Shown here: positions 8,459-17,415 of the stretch, one piece after another
Layout of the letters: each line of letters opens with the position of its first letter
Numbering within the stretch: position 1 is the first letter of the stretch
NCBI RefSeq assembly: GCF_002209485.1
Contig: NZ_NJIX01000006.1
Location: 434,001 to 498,000 of the forward strand
Source of the DNA: Achromobacter sp. HZ34
GTDB taxonomy: Bacteria; Pseudomonadota; Gammaproteobacteria; Burkholderiales; Burkholderiaceae_B
Length of the DNA stretch: 64,000 nt
Direction of reading: 5' to 3'
The notes under the pieces: model-generated
Seen by the model: the letters and a program-made list of their open reading frames with translations, nothing else
Databases searched by the model: none
What the model was told of the DNA's origin: nothing
Made by a program: the position numbers and the translations under genes

Positions 8459-8581
8459 CTCACCCGAACGGCATTTCGGAGAACAATTAAGGGGGCTTTG
8501 CTCACCCGAACGGCATTGGGGAGAACAATTAAGGGGGCTTTGCTTGCCCAAACGGCAGTGCGGGAAACAATTAAGGACCTT
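8459..8581. repeat. 42-bp tandem direct repeat, three copies
   Basis: Copies start at 8459, 8501 and 8543. The unit begins ctcacccgaacggcat and contains gaacaattaagggggctttg. Copies 1 and 2 differ at only a few positions; copy 3 is more diverged and lacks the end of the unit. The repeat lies in a 520-bp stretch (8336-8851) with no convincing gene. It has no spacers, so it is not a CRISPR array. Confidence 0.75.
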
Positions 8582-8851
8582 CGCGTCGGGGCGACGGCCG
8601 ACATGACGAAACGATGGCCTGCGAGCCTGGAGGTCGGGGGAGGAGGCGAGTTGTCGTGCAATTGTTGACCACGCGGTGGTTCTTCGGCTTGCGCCTTTGG
8701 TCGCCATTGGGGAAGTGGGCTACGTGCGCATACCATCAGGCCTTTGACTCCCGTTGTAGCGATTGCTATTCCTCCAGAGTGTAGGCCTACTTTCTTTCGG
8801 TGAGCCCTCTGGTGGGGCAATCTACATCGCGAAAACTTGGAGATATATTTC

Positions 8852-10315
8852 ATGGCCGGGTCGAGCGCCAAGCTCCCGGAAGCCTCTTTCGAGGCTATCA
8901 GGGCACTGATTCCCAATGTTCTGCACGACGTCAAGTCGTATGAGCTTCCTCGGGTGTGCATGCATCTGGGCATTCAGGCGTCCGTTGCTCCAGATGACGA
9001 GGCAGAGGCGCACTCCAGCAAAAGGTCCTATGTTCTAGCGAGAATTGCCGACTTGAGCGCGGATGGCCTAGTCGAGCTTGCAGGCAAGGTACTTTGCGAA
9101 TATCCGAGCGAAGACCTTCGGGAGGCGCTAGTGGAGTTAACTGAGCATAGTCGGCATCGAGTGAGCAAGCTTGTTCGTTGCGACGTCCTTAAGGTCCTGA
9201 ACCGGTTTGACTCGCTGTTCGGTGATTCGTCCGTCATGGAATGCCTGGAAGAAGTGTTTGGCATTGCAGCGTTACAGGAGAGGGACTCGTTGCGGCTTGG
9301 CAACTCGAGCGTCAGGGCGCAGATAGAGCAGCACTACATTCGTCACCCGGATTTGTCCAATGAGGAGATGCTCATTCAATGCGGTGCCTTGACGTGCACT
9401 CAGTTTCGCTTCTTCGCGCTACTCGAGAAAATTGTCCATCCTATGACCCGCCGCGACGCGGAGCAGGCTACGCTGGCCGGGGCTATTAGTGACGCCTTGA
9501 AGCGAGACGGTTTTGTGCTGAAGCAAGCTGCGGTCGAATCCGGATATCCTATCTACAGAGTTATTCGTGCTGAGGCCGGCGTCGCCGGCGCGATGAAGAA
9601 CCTAATTTTTGCATCGACTGGTGAGAAACCTGAACTGGTCATTCGTGACGCATTGAACAACGACGTCGAAATCACGAAGCACGCCGACAAAGTGCTGGTG
9701 TACGACCGGCCGCTTCCGAGCTCGGGCATGCTGCTGTGGAATGACCTCCGCGACTGGTACGCTGAGACTCAAGCGGTAGACCCAGCCGAGGGCTCGAAGA
9801 TGTTGTACGGGCGCCTGCGGCAATCCGTCATCGGCGCTAATTCCCCCGGGGAGTATGCAATTTTTCGTGGCTATTACGACCGATTTGCCAAATTGCTTGG
9901 TGATAGGTTGCCTGCTTTAGTCCCCCAGGTCTACCTACACTATGACCCATATACACTCCGCGAGCGAGGCGATGAGAAATTCTTGGCGCGGCAGCGTATG
10001 GACTTCCTTCTCATGCTTGAGCACGGCGTTCGCATCGTCATCGAGATAGATGGGCGTCACCATTACGGAGTGCTAGACAGGCGCTCTCCACAGAATTACA
10101 TCGCGAACGCGAAACTCTACGCCGAGATGGCGATAGAGGACCGCCGGCTGAGGCTGATGGGCTACGAGGTGTACCGCTTTGGTGGATACGAGTTCCGGGA
10201 CGTGAATCTCTCTGAGAAACCCCATGTCGGTCCCGAAGCAGAGCAGCGTGTTGCTGAGTTCTTTGATAGATTGTTTGCACGGCACGGGGTTCGGCAGGCG
10301 TTGTTTCCGCGATGA
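8852..10315 (+). CDS. AbiJ-NTD3-like defence protein with C-terminal nuclease-like domain
   Basis: The protein has 487 residues; ATG 8852 has GGAG 9 bp upstream. The N-terminal ~75 residues (FEAIRALIPNVLHDVKSYELP, then SSKRSYVLARIADLS) resemble AbiJ N-terminal domain 3 of abortive-infection proteins. The middle is helical. The C-terminal part (about 380-450) has QRMDFLLML, IVIEIDGRHHYG and an AEDRRLRLMGYEVYRFGGYEF-like end, the D/ExD plus late-strand pattern of Vsr/REase-like nucleases. A role in phage-triggered nucleic-acid cleavage is likely. It stands alone and converges on the putative RNA that follows. Confidence 0.68.
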   Translation: MAGSSAKLPEASFEAIRALIPNVLHDVKSYELPRVCMHLGIQASVAPDDEAEAHSSKRSYVLARIADLSADGLVELAGKVLCEYPSEDLREALVELTEHSRHRVSKLVRCDVLKVLNRFDSLFGDSSVMECLEEVFGIAALQERDSLRLGNSSVRAQIEQHYIRHPDLSNEEMLIQCGALTCTQFRFFALLEKIVHPMTRRDAEQATLAGAISDALKRDGFVLKQAAVESGYPIYRVIRAEAGVAGAMKNLIFASTGEKPELVIRDALNNDVEITKHADKVLVYDRPLPSSGMLLWNDLRDWYAETQAVDPAEGSKMLYGRLRQSVIGANSPGEYAIFRGYYDRFAKLLGDRLPALVPQVYLHYDPYTLRERGDEKFLARQRMDFLLMLEHGVRIVIEIDGRHHYGVLDRRSPQNYIANAKLYAEMAIEDRRLRLMGYEVYRFGGYEFRDVNLSEKPHVGPEAEQRVAEFFDRLFARHGVRQALFPR

Positions 10316-10389
10316 GCGGGAAAGCCGTGCAGAGCAGACCCGTAGCCTAGTGTCTCGCGAGACTTCTGCGAGAATCCATCTGGTAGATG

Positions 10390-11520
10390 GGGATAACCCC
10401 CCAAAGAATTGGGGGGCGAGATTCGAAGGTTTCCTCCTATTGACGCTGTTTGTCCACATGGCGCGCGAGTGTTCCAGGCCGCCTTGTCCGTTCCACGTTT
10501 TGCTGACCCATTGCCGCCAAGCGATGGGCTTTTCGCTGTCGGTGCCGCCAAGCACTTCCAGCTATCGACTTGCAGTGAGCCGCCAAGCTCAAATCCCCTT
10601 GCGGGGCACACACATTTCAACCGCTGGCAGTTTTCGAGTGCGTTTGCACGCTCGCTTCAGACTCGACTGATTAGGTCTTGTCTGTCGCTCAGACTCTACT
10701 ATCCGCCTCTCCCTCTCTTGCGCCGTCCCAGGTGCCACCCTGGTCAATTGGCCGTCAGAGATTCCCACGTTAGTTCATCGTGTCAGACTCACGATTTGAG
10801 ATATGGAGCCTCAGGTTCAAGGAGTCGCATACGCTTCACGGCTGTCGCCGCTTTCGCCCTACGATGTTCCATAGCATCGGGTTACCGTCCCGAACCTTCA
10901 TCAGCTCATCACGCCACAGGGGCGCATATCCAAGGGTCTTTACTCGGATGCCAGACTCTCACTGGCAATTACAGGCTTAAGCTATCTAGAGACCCACGCA
11001 TTTCCGCGTGGTGCCGAGCAGTCCAGGTTTCCCCTCGTGCCCCTGCCGCATTTCTGCGACCTCATCAGCCTACCTGCCGAGACTGGGTTGTGCCGTTCAT
11101 TTCCGAACACCCCCCAATGCAGATTCACACTGCTTCACGCTGAACAGGGTTCGTCTGTGTTGCCACAGCTCCCGTTTCCGTGTCGCCCAACGTCGCCGGC
11201 AAACAAGCTACCTGGCCCGTTATGCGTCGGAGTGGGTCGAAGCAATGGTGTCCCATTGCAGCGCCCGTTGCAGCCCTACCAGCCCCCATTAAGAGGCATA
11301 GAGCTACGGCGGTTTTCGAAGGCTTGGCGAGCCTTCGCGTGGGGTCTCCCCCGTGTGTGTTTGCAAGTTGGCGGTCCTGCGTTGTGCACCCTGCGGGAAG
11401 GTGCACAACGCAGAACTGCCTGATGTAAATCGCGTGAGCTTCAGCTCCGCGCATTGTGTTCCTATGAGCGTATAGCCCGAGCTTCGCTCGGAACATCTAT
11501 TTGTCTCACCTGCATAGAAC
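10390..11520 (-). ncRNA. Candidate giant structured non-coding RNA (boundaries approximate)
   Basis: No convincing gene exists between 10316 and 11588, but the minus strand is purine-rich and packed with hairpins. Examples in plus coordinates are 11377-11390/11400-11413 (14-bp perfect stem), 11317-11324/11330-11337 (8 bp), 11242-11248/11253-11259 (7 bp, GACA loop), 10994-10999/11006-11011 (6 bp) and 10839-10842/10847-10850 (GACA loop). GGGG-GAGA-CCCC at 11341-11352 and CCCC-GCAA-GGGG at 10595-10606 give GNRA tetraloops only when read on the minus strand, as does a GGCGAAAGC segment near 10850-10860. The 3' end may be the 8-bp CCCCCCAA/TTGGGGGG hairpin at 10397-10416. Size and ornateness recall GOLLD, ROOL or group II introns, but I cannot match it to any of them. 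Confidence 0.5.
11377..11413. repeat. Long perfect hairpin, 14-bp stem with 9-base loop
   Basis: ctgcgttgtgcacc (11377-11390) pairs perfectly with ggtgcacaacgcag (11400-11413). There is no T run on either side, so it is not an intrinsic terminator. It lies near the presumed 5' end of the minus-strand RNA candidate. Confidence 0.8.
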
Positions 11521-11588
11521 AACAGCAAAGCGAATCACACGCACTGCGCGCGCTATACGAAGGTAAGAATATTTTTTGGAAGCCTTCC

Positions 11589-12221
11589 ATGCGTGCACCT
11601 ACAACCCCATTGGCCCGCACTACAGCGGCTGCGCTCGCCCGCGTTCTTGACTGCATCCCGCGGGGCTACACCCGGTACACCTCCGGAACCGTTGCGGCCT
11701 CCAAACTGGGTGCCCTGGTCAGCAAGTTTCATAACCTCTACGGAGTCGCTGCATCCGCTGCTCAGCGCATCACCAGAAAGAAGAACGGGAAGGCCAATGC
11801 CGTGCTCGCTGTGTTCTTCCCCGATGGCGCTGAATATGTCTCCTGGTTGATGCTCTTCACAGATGGCGAGCTGGGTGCCCATGAGGCGCTACGAAGCGTC
11901 TCTGAAAAGCCACGACTCAGGTGGTTGGGCTACGAGCTCACTCGGTACAACTACAAGGGCGGCGTGCGATGGACTTGGCGTCGAGAGCCGGGGCAGATGC
12001 AGGACCTGTACATCCTGCTAGACGACCAACTACGGCGAAGACGATGGGATGCAGTCAAGTCGACACTCGAGCGGGTGGCGGCGCAGCCGGGATTTCATGG
12101 GGTTCGGGGGCAGTCCTGGCGCCTCTGCCAAGAAGCGCGCACTCGGGGGTACCCAGAAGAGCTCCCGTTCCTGTTCTACATCCAGAAGATTGGCCATGGG
12201 AAGCGAATTGCCATTGCATAG
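11589..12221 (+). CDS. Conserved hypothetical protein divergent from the putative large RNA
   Basis: The protein has 210 residues; the start MRAPTTPLARTTAAALARVLD at 11589 is preferred over an upstream TTG-type extension that lacks protein-like sequence. It is basic, with CIPRGYTRYTSGTV, WLGYELTRYNYKGGVRWTWRR and a conserved-looking C-terminus PGFHGVRGQSWRLCQEARTRGYPEELPF (split here: PGFHGVRGQSW then LCQEARTRGYP). I recall similar proteins in integrative elements of Proteobacteria but know no function. Many Arg, Trp and Tyr residues suggest nucleic-acid contact. It is transcribed away from the RNA candidate, so the two may share a control region at about 11500-11588. Confidence 0.6.
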   Translation: MRAPTTPLARTTAAALARVLDCIPRGYTRYTSGTVAASKLGALVSKFHNLYGVAASAAQRITRKKNGKANAVLAVFFPDGAEYVSWLMLFTDGELGAHEALRSVSEKPRLRWLGYELTRYNYKGGVRWTWRREPGQMQDLYILLDDQLRRRRWDAVKSTLERVAAQPGFHGVRGQSWRLCQEARTRGYPEELPFLFYIQKIGHGKRIAIA

Positions 12222-12484
12222 CGCAATTATTGTCAGCCCGAGGCTACGCACACAAGGTGTCTTGTACAGTGGGTAATGTAACGCAAAACTACGTAATTCG
12301 TAGATTTGTGAGTGAGGTTTTGCGGGCAATGCAACAGTCGTGCTCTGAAGACTGACTTATGAGTGGACGTTGCGCACTGCTATGATGAACACAGGCGTAC
12401 ACGCGCCTTCGTTGAGGAAAAGGGCACAAGCCCAAAGCCCATAGCTTCGCGATGCAATGGCCGCAACTCCGGAGTTACTAGCTC

Positions 12485-13669
12485 TTATGCATGAGCCCGC
12501 CACTCTCCGCCTGCGTCGAAATTGATTGAGCCTTGCATTCCTGCAGCTTGCCATACCAGGTCAAACATGGGTTTCAACGCCATTAGCGGGGGCTCATTCC
12601 CGGAAATTAGCACTTCAGGCAGGATGACCGTTTTTCGGTCGAAAAAGCCCTGGCTCATGTCGACATTCCAGTTGAACCGGTTAAATGAAAGCTCGACTCG
12701 GTCGGCATCCAAAAGTGACATCAGAATCGCCATTTCTGGGTCATATCCCGCATAGATAAGCTCGGTACGAATTCTTGTCACAAAGTCAGCAGCGTATTTT
12801 TCGTACGCGACACCAGGAAGGAATGTCTCCCCACCGCGCGACGGAAGGGTATAAACAGCTTCAACAAATCCATCTCTAAAGAGCTGAGTGTATCCGTGGG
12901 TTAGACCTTCAGAGTTTGTATTTCTGACGCCGAGCGCACCGTCGATATTTATTCGAGGATGCCCAGGATGCTCCACTCCGAGACACGGGATTTGTCGCGT
13001 GAAATCGAGATAAGGGAGTGGGTTCAGGCTTCCTATGCCAAGGGCGGCTTGTGTGGGTATCACATGAAGCACCCATTTGGGACCCGGTATTAATCGGCAG
13101 GGAAGCTCGCCCGTGAGAATCCTGCCGAGACGTTGGGTCCGGAAATCACGAATTCTCTGGGCTTGGCTTTCTGTGCGGAGAAAGAGCCCGCGTAGCTCGG
13201 GGACATCGACTTCTCGCTTTCGATTTCCTTCTCTGATGTAGAACTTGAAGTTCGACTTCACACGATGTGGCCCGGCCCAGCTTTGAGGTACTCGGATGAC
13301 GAAGACTGTCCCGGCCACGCCACCATCCGTTACTGGAACGGGCTGCACTTGCATCCCAGGGATTCTCTGTTCGATGCCTGTCATGAGCAGGTCGGCGATG
13401 CGTAGAGTGGTTTCGTCGGAATTGTCCTGCAATGGAACCAACGCAGTCGCCCTACCTTCGTCGTCTTCTTCCATCCCATAAATCAGGTCGCCGCCGCCGG
13501 CATTTGCGAATGCAGATACGTCAGCAAATAGCTCATGCTTCGCACCGCCATCCCATGCAGTGGGCAGTTGCCGCTTGAGGTCTAGGTTTGGTCCTTCCTG
13601 CGTTTGCTCGGAGATGAGTTGTTCGAGATGCACTTGGGAAGTATCGCTTAGCTTTGACGGTAATGGCAT
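12485..13669 (-). CDS. AlbA_2/Schlafen-type putative nucleic-acid-binding protein
   Basis: The protein has 394 residues. The N-terminal domain (about 20-160) has EGPNLDLKRQLP, then ADVSAFANAGGGDLIYGM and a FYIREGNRKREVDVPELR segment. This is the E/DxKxx...F-N..GG.L.iGv pattern of AlbA_2 domains, related to the Schlafen core and often found in phage-defence and regulatory proteins. The remaining ~230 residues match no domain I know. It lies 48 bp downstream of the SMC-like gene on the same strand, so it is probably a fourth member of the ABC-3C operon. Confidence 0.7.
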   Translation of the reverse strand: MPLPSKLSDTSQVHLEQLISEQTQEGPNLDLKRQLPTAWDGGAKHELFADVSAFANAGGGDLIYGMEEDDEGRATALVPLQDNSDETTLRIADLLMTGIEQRIPGMQVQPVPVTDGGVAGTVFVIRVPQSWAGPHRVKSNFKFYIREGNRKREVDVPELRGLFLRTESQAQRIRDFRTQRLGRILTGELPCRLIPGPKWVLHVIPTQAALGIGSLNPLPYLDFTRQIPCLGVEHPGHPRINIDGALGVRNTNSEGLTHGYTQLFRDGFVEAVYTLPSRGGETFLPGVAYEKYAADFVTRIRTELIYAGYDPEMAILMSLLDADRVELSFNRFNWNVDMSQGFFDRKTVILPEVLISGNEPPLMALKPMFDLVWQAAGMQGSINFDAGGEWRAHA

Positions 13670-13717
13670 GGAAAAGTCCGGCTGCTAGTTGGGCGCAAAG
13701 GTGCCTAATACTATTGA

Positions 13718-15565
13718 CTAAATAGTAGGAATGAGACCGACGCGCTGGCCTCCCACGGCGTGCTCGCCTGCAAACCACTCGTAGTGAATTTTCTTCGCCA
13801 CATCGCTAGGCGGCTCTTTGTTCTCAATAATTATTATCTGAATATCCTTGGGTATATCGACTAAAGATTTCCAGAATGCCATTTCTACGTCTGATTCTAT
13901 TTCTCCGAGTTGGCCGGTTATGCTTTGCGATTTCTTCTTCATGTAGCTTGTTAATGGCGAGTCGATTATGACAAATCCAGGATGAGGATATCCTTCGGCT
14001 GCGCAATACTTGAGTAGGCCAATCGCAAAAGCCGAGTAAAGGATGGCTCGAACACCTTTACCGTGTGAGTGTCGAGGTTTGCCTCCAACCAATATGTCAA
14101 ATTTCTTTTCATCGAATTCAACTGTTCTATTTCCCTTCCAGTTCCAGTCGTTTAGCACGTTTTCAACATGAGCACAGAGTTTTCTCAGGTTCTCTGTTGG
14201 GAGGGCAGACCATTCGCGCTTAGGAGCAGCGCTGCGTCCAAGCTGGTCTGAAATCTCCTGACGAAGAGCTATAAAGTTGTCGAGCCGCTCCATATCATTT
14301 TGGTAAGCCTCGCGTTCCGTGCGTTCTGAAATGAGTTTGTTGAGCCGTTGAAGCTCATCTTCAATTCCTAAAGATATGGAAAGCTTGTATTTCAAATCTA
14401 TGGAATTCTGCTCTCGCTCAAGTTGCTGCTTTTCCCGAAGGAATTTGGTGCGATGAGAATTTAAGTCTGCTATTGCGTTGTCTAAGCTCTCTCCAAGGGT
14501 TCGAATCTTGGTGGCTTCTGCTACAGCAGAATCTCTAATTAAACCAAAACCTTCTTGATGTGTAAGAGCGTGCTCGGGAGTTATGAGTTGGTCGCATATA
14601 GGGCAGGCGACATCTTGAAGCTCATTTAAATAAAAAGCACCTTCTGTGATGAAATCGAGACGATTAAGGTCCGATTTGTACCGTTGCTTTAATAAATCGT
14701 ACCTAGATAGAAGCTGCTCCGAGCCCAATATTTGGGACTCCACTTTTATGGCGCGGTTCGCGTTTTCTAGCGAGTCCTGATGGTAAATGTCCCGAAGTTC
14801 GCTGACGCGCTCGAGCTCAGCCTCCAAGGTCTTTATAGCTCTATCCAGAGCTTCATCGTCGAAATGCTCGTCAGCCTCGCCAAGTCCTCGAAGCCTCTTC
14901 TTCTCTAATGGTTCGATAAGGAGCGCGATTAAGTCGAGCTTCGCTCTGAGACCAGCCTTTGCAATTTCATCGCTTTCAGTCGCCTGGACCGCACTGTCGT
15001 CGGTGTTCGACAGCAAGTATGAAAAAGCCCGCTTTCTTGGCGTAAAGTCAAAGTCTTTCTTTCCCGTTACCGGGGAGTAAATGTTAATTACCGAGACTTC
15101 ATCAATCAGAAACAAAAGCGAAAGAGTTCTAATTGTGAGGCGCTGAGTGTGCCCATCAACATTTTTACGCAGTCGCGCTTCTTTCATCCCTGCGAAGGGG
15201 AGAAGTATTGAGGATACGTCTGGTTTTGTGCTCTTCCCGGTTCGATAGGCCTGAATAAAGTCGCCGGCCTCTGCTATGTTGTCGATACCTTTTCTGTGTA
15301 CTTGAAGAGAATTCTCTCCGCGCTTGCGCGCTAGTGTTAAACGCTCTCCCGATAGGTTTTTAAATTCTACAAGAAATATATTGTATTCCGCGCCGGCATC
15401 TTCTGTTGCCAAGTCCTTAGCGCCAAGTACGTAGTCAACATACGTAATGATATGACTCTTCCCGGTGTCCGACTCTCCCGCGAGTACATTTGCACCACTC
15501 TCGAAAACAACTTCGGCATCTTTAACTCCATGGCCACGGAGTAGTATTTTTGAAATCTGAAGCAT
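13718..15565 (-). CDS. ABC-three-component system SMC-like ATPase (DUF3732)
   Basis: The protein has 615 residues. The N-terminal ATPase half has the Walker A AGESDTGKSHI (about 29-39). A long coiled coil (about 180-430) carries a zinc-hook-like CPICD near residue 320. The C-terminal half has GKGVRAILYSAFAIGLL and the Walker B PGFVIIDSPLTSY. This is the DUF3732 arrangement of the SMC/RecN-like ATPases in ABC-3C and Lamassu-like defence systems. It probably senses unusual DNA ends or phage structures and licenses the effector. Its ATG (15563-15565) follows the middle-component stop by 1 bp. The gene is noticeably AT-rich. Confidence 0.85.
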   Translation of the reverse strand: MLQISKILLRGHGVKDAEVVFESGANVLAGESDTGKSHIITYVDYVLGAKDLATEDAGAEYNIFLVEFKNLSGERLTLARKRGENSLQVHRKGIDNIAEAGDFIQAYRTGKSTKPDVSSILLPFAGMKEARLRKNVDGHTQRLTIRTLSLLFLIDEVSVINIYSPVTGKKDFDFTPRKRAFSYLLSNTDDSAVQATESDEIAKAGLRAKLDLIALLIEPLEKKRLRGLGEADEHFDDEALDRAIKTLEAELERVSELRDIYHQDSLENANRAIKVESQILGSEQLLSRYDLLKQRYKSDLNRLDFITEGAFYLNELQDVACPICDQLITPEHALTHQEGFGLIRDSAVAEATKIRTLGESLDNAIADLNSHRTKFLREKQQLEREQNSIDLKYKLSISLGIEDELQRLNKLISERTEREAYQNDMERLDNFIALRQEISDQLGRSAAPKREWSALPTENLRKLCAHVENVLNDWNWKGNRTVEFDEKKFDILVGGKPRHSHGKGVRAILYSAFAIGLLKYCAAEGYPHPGFVIIDSPLTSYMKKKSQSITGQLGEIESDVEMAFWKSLVDIPKDIQIIIIENKEPPSDVAKKIHYEWFAGEHAVGGQRVGLIPTI

Positions 15566-15566
15566 T

Positions 15567-16073
15567 TTAGAGTTCCAGGGAGTCCATGGCGGTCAGGTTT
15601 TCAAATTCTGCACCCCATTCGCCAATGCGTTTTGCCATAAAATCATTGAGCTGGTCATCAGTGGTTCCAGAAAAATGCTGGCTCACCCACCTTGCCCTGT
15701 CCTGTAAGTGCTTGCAATATGGCGTTTTTAGAAGCTTTATGAATGCTTGTGTGAGGGGTGTGGATTTATAAAAGAAACCTTTGTTTGAGAACTCTACTTC
15801 GATGAGTTCTTTGGATAGCATCCGATGAAGCCCTGCTTGAAGAATCTCCCGCCGAACTAGGAATTCTCCGCTCCGATGTGGAACTGCGGGGTGTAAGCTC
15901 ATAGGACCGCTTGGAACATCACCCGAGTGCACGAGAAAATAGTCGTAGGAGATTAGTCGCTGTAAATCAAGAGCGCATGGGCTCGCACTAAGTATGAATA
16001 GCGCGCGTAGCCCACACTCTAATGGCGAGTTATAGGGTCTTTTGTATGGCACTCTTTCAATACTTGGCGTCAC
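15567..16073 (-). CDS. ABC-three-component system middle component 2
   Basis: The protein has 168 residues and begins with GTG at 16073, overlapping the effector's TGA as GTGA, a coupling signal. The sequence DYFLVHSGDVPSGPMSLHPA, followed by RSGEFLVRREILQAGL and YKSTPLTQAFIKLL, matches the MC2 family of ABC-3C systems, the adaptor between SMC-like ATPase and effector. A longer frame to 16118 would overlap the effector for 48 bp and is unlikely. Confidence 0.85.
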   Translation of the reverse strand: MTPSIERVPYKRPYNSPLECGLRALFILSASPCALDLQRLISYDYFLVHSGDVPSGPMSLHPAVPHRSGEFLVRREILQAGLHRMLSKELIEVEFSNKGFFYKSTPLTQAFIKLLKTPYCKHLQDRARWVSQHFSGTTDDQLNDFMAKRIGEWGAEFENLTAMDSLEL

Positions 16074-17197
16074 GGCTTGCACCAGTCGATATGTCCAATA
16101 TTGGCAAGCTGATGGCACATTCCTTCACGGTCATTTGCATTGACGTGCGGAGTGAGTGGATGCGCAGCTAGGGCAAGGCTCTGTGCGCCTTTCACTGTCT
16201 GGTGCAGGCGACCGAGCGGGCTTCCTGTCGGGTCAGCGTACCAATGATAAAGTCCGCCAGAAAACTCTTCTAAGAGAGTGTCAAAGTACTGCGAATTGCT
16301 CATGTTGTCCCTGGCTAATTCGCGCAGCCCCTCTGCACTGTAGAAAGTTAGGCGGGAACGCTTGAACAGCCTTTGGTGGCTAGAGTGTTCATCAAAATCT
16401 GCCTCTTTAATTATTGTTCTTTTCAAATCGAAGGCAATGGCATTGTAGAGGCATTGAATATATTTGGATTCGCTAGCGGCTGCCGTAGAGGGCGGGCTTG
16501 GGGGTGGCGCACGTTCAATCAGAGGTAGGCCGAATACCGTTAGATGAAATCGGGTCTTCGAATGTTCTTCTATCAGTTCATGCGGTTGCTTTGCATGGAA
16601 AATTTTGAAATCAAAATTATTTACATAGTCTAGAAATTCGCCTGTTAATTCGATGGGCGGGTCTTTTCGAACCTTGGTTTTGTAGTCATCCCATGTGGCA
16701 ATAATTTCATTCCTTAGTTTTTTGCCATCATCGAGCAGGTCTTGGAGCGGGCCGGTAACCCCTTTGTGTGTGACGAAATGATAACTAAGCGGGATGGGGT
16801 AATCACCCCTATGCGTATAGAAAAGTAGTTTTGCGATTTCGACGCCGGCCGAGCCTAGCCCAAGTTTATCCTGCCACCGTTTGCACTGATAAAAGCGACT
16901 TCGCCTGGGCGCTATTCCTGGGGCATCTAGCCAAACAATCACATCTCTTCCTTTGTCCCCAGCTCCTCCGCGAGCTTGAACTTCGTAAATGTCATCCTGC
17001 TTTGCGAGGAAATCACAGGCCCACTCCAACGTAAACCGCTCAAACTCGTCCGGGCTGAATCCTGCCAAGCGGTCTAATGGCTTTATGGGTAGCCCTAAGC
17101 CGTGGCCCAAAAGTCGAGCATTGGCACCGGGCCAGGGCGTTGGGGCTGGTAGGCAATCCAGTTCGAGGCGCTGTGCTAGTTGAGATTTGGTAGTCAT
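16070..17197 (-). CDS. ABC-three-component effector with restriction-endonuclease-like domain
   Basis: The protein has 375 residues. The N-terminal domain (about 45-150) is an Mrr/REase-like fold: FERFTLEWACDFL (E58), GRDVIVW (D85) and FYQCKRW (Q104-x-K106) form the E...D...QxK catalytic pattern. The C-terminal part (about 250-375), with LYNAIAFDLKRTIIKEADFDE and GLYHWYADP, resembles the ABC-3C C-terminal domain that contacts the other components. It should cut DNA when the ATPase detects infection. It is the first gene of a tight four-gene minus-strand operon, with a GTGA overlap to MC2. Confidence 0.8.
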   Translation of the reverse strand: MTTKSQLAQRLELDCLPAPTPWPGANARLLGHGLGLPIKPLDRLAGFSPDEFERFTLEWACDFLAKQDDIYEVQARGGAGDKGRDVIVWLDAPGIAPRRSRFYQCKRWQDKLGLGSAGVEIAKLLFYTHRGDYPIPLSYHFVTHKGVTGPLQDLLDDGKKLRNEIIATWDDYKTKVRKDPPIELTGEFLDYVNNFDFKIFHAKQPHELIEEHSKTRFHLTVFGLPLIERAPPPSPPSTAAASESKYIQCLYNAIAFDLKRTIIKEADFDEHSSHQRLFKRSRLTFYSAEGLRELARDNMSNSQYFDTLLEEFSGGLYHWYADPTGSPLGRLHQTVKGAQSLALAAHPLTPHVNANDREGMCHQLANIGHIDWCKP

Positions 17198-17415
17198 AGA
17201 AGAATCTGATGATTTTGCCGAAGTGTAACGCCTTCCGAGGCTTTATAAATGGGCAGTTTCCCGTAGGCGCCTTAGCATTATTGTTGCCAGCTTATTTCAC
17301 CTAGCGGCCGCAAAGTTTGACAGCGAGCTATCACTCGGGTCTTGTTAGTCGGTATTGAGCTGGCTTTGCTTCGGGCTTTGCACTTTGGGCACAGCTTGCT
17401 TCATTGCACTCGCAG

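Noticed and set aside
8459-8581. CRISPR array
   Set aside because: The 42-bp units abut without spacers, there are only three, and no cas gene is nearby.
8335-8973. 212-codon minus-strand frame over the 42-bp repeats
   Set aside because: Low-complexity repeats such as VSKAPLIVL come from the DNA repeat. The frame overlaps the start of the well-supported AbiJ-like gene on the other strand.
10409-11143. 244-codon plus-strand open frame
   Set aside because: The composition (Ser, Arg, Pro, His, Leu) is that of the complement of a structured RNA. It has no domain, no ribosome site, and conflicts with strand-specific hairpins on the minus strand.
10390-11520. Group II intron
   Set aside because: No reverse-transcriptase gene and no recognisable domain V (the GAGC...GUUC hairpin with catalytic triad) could be found.
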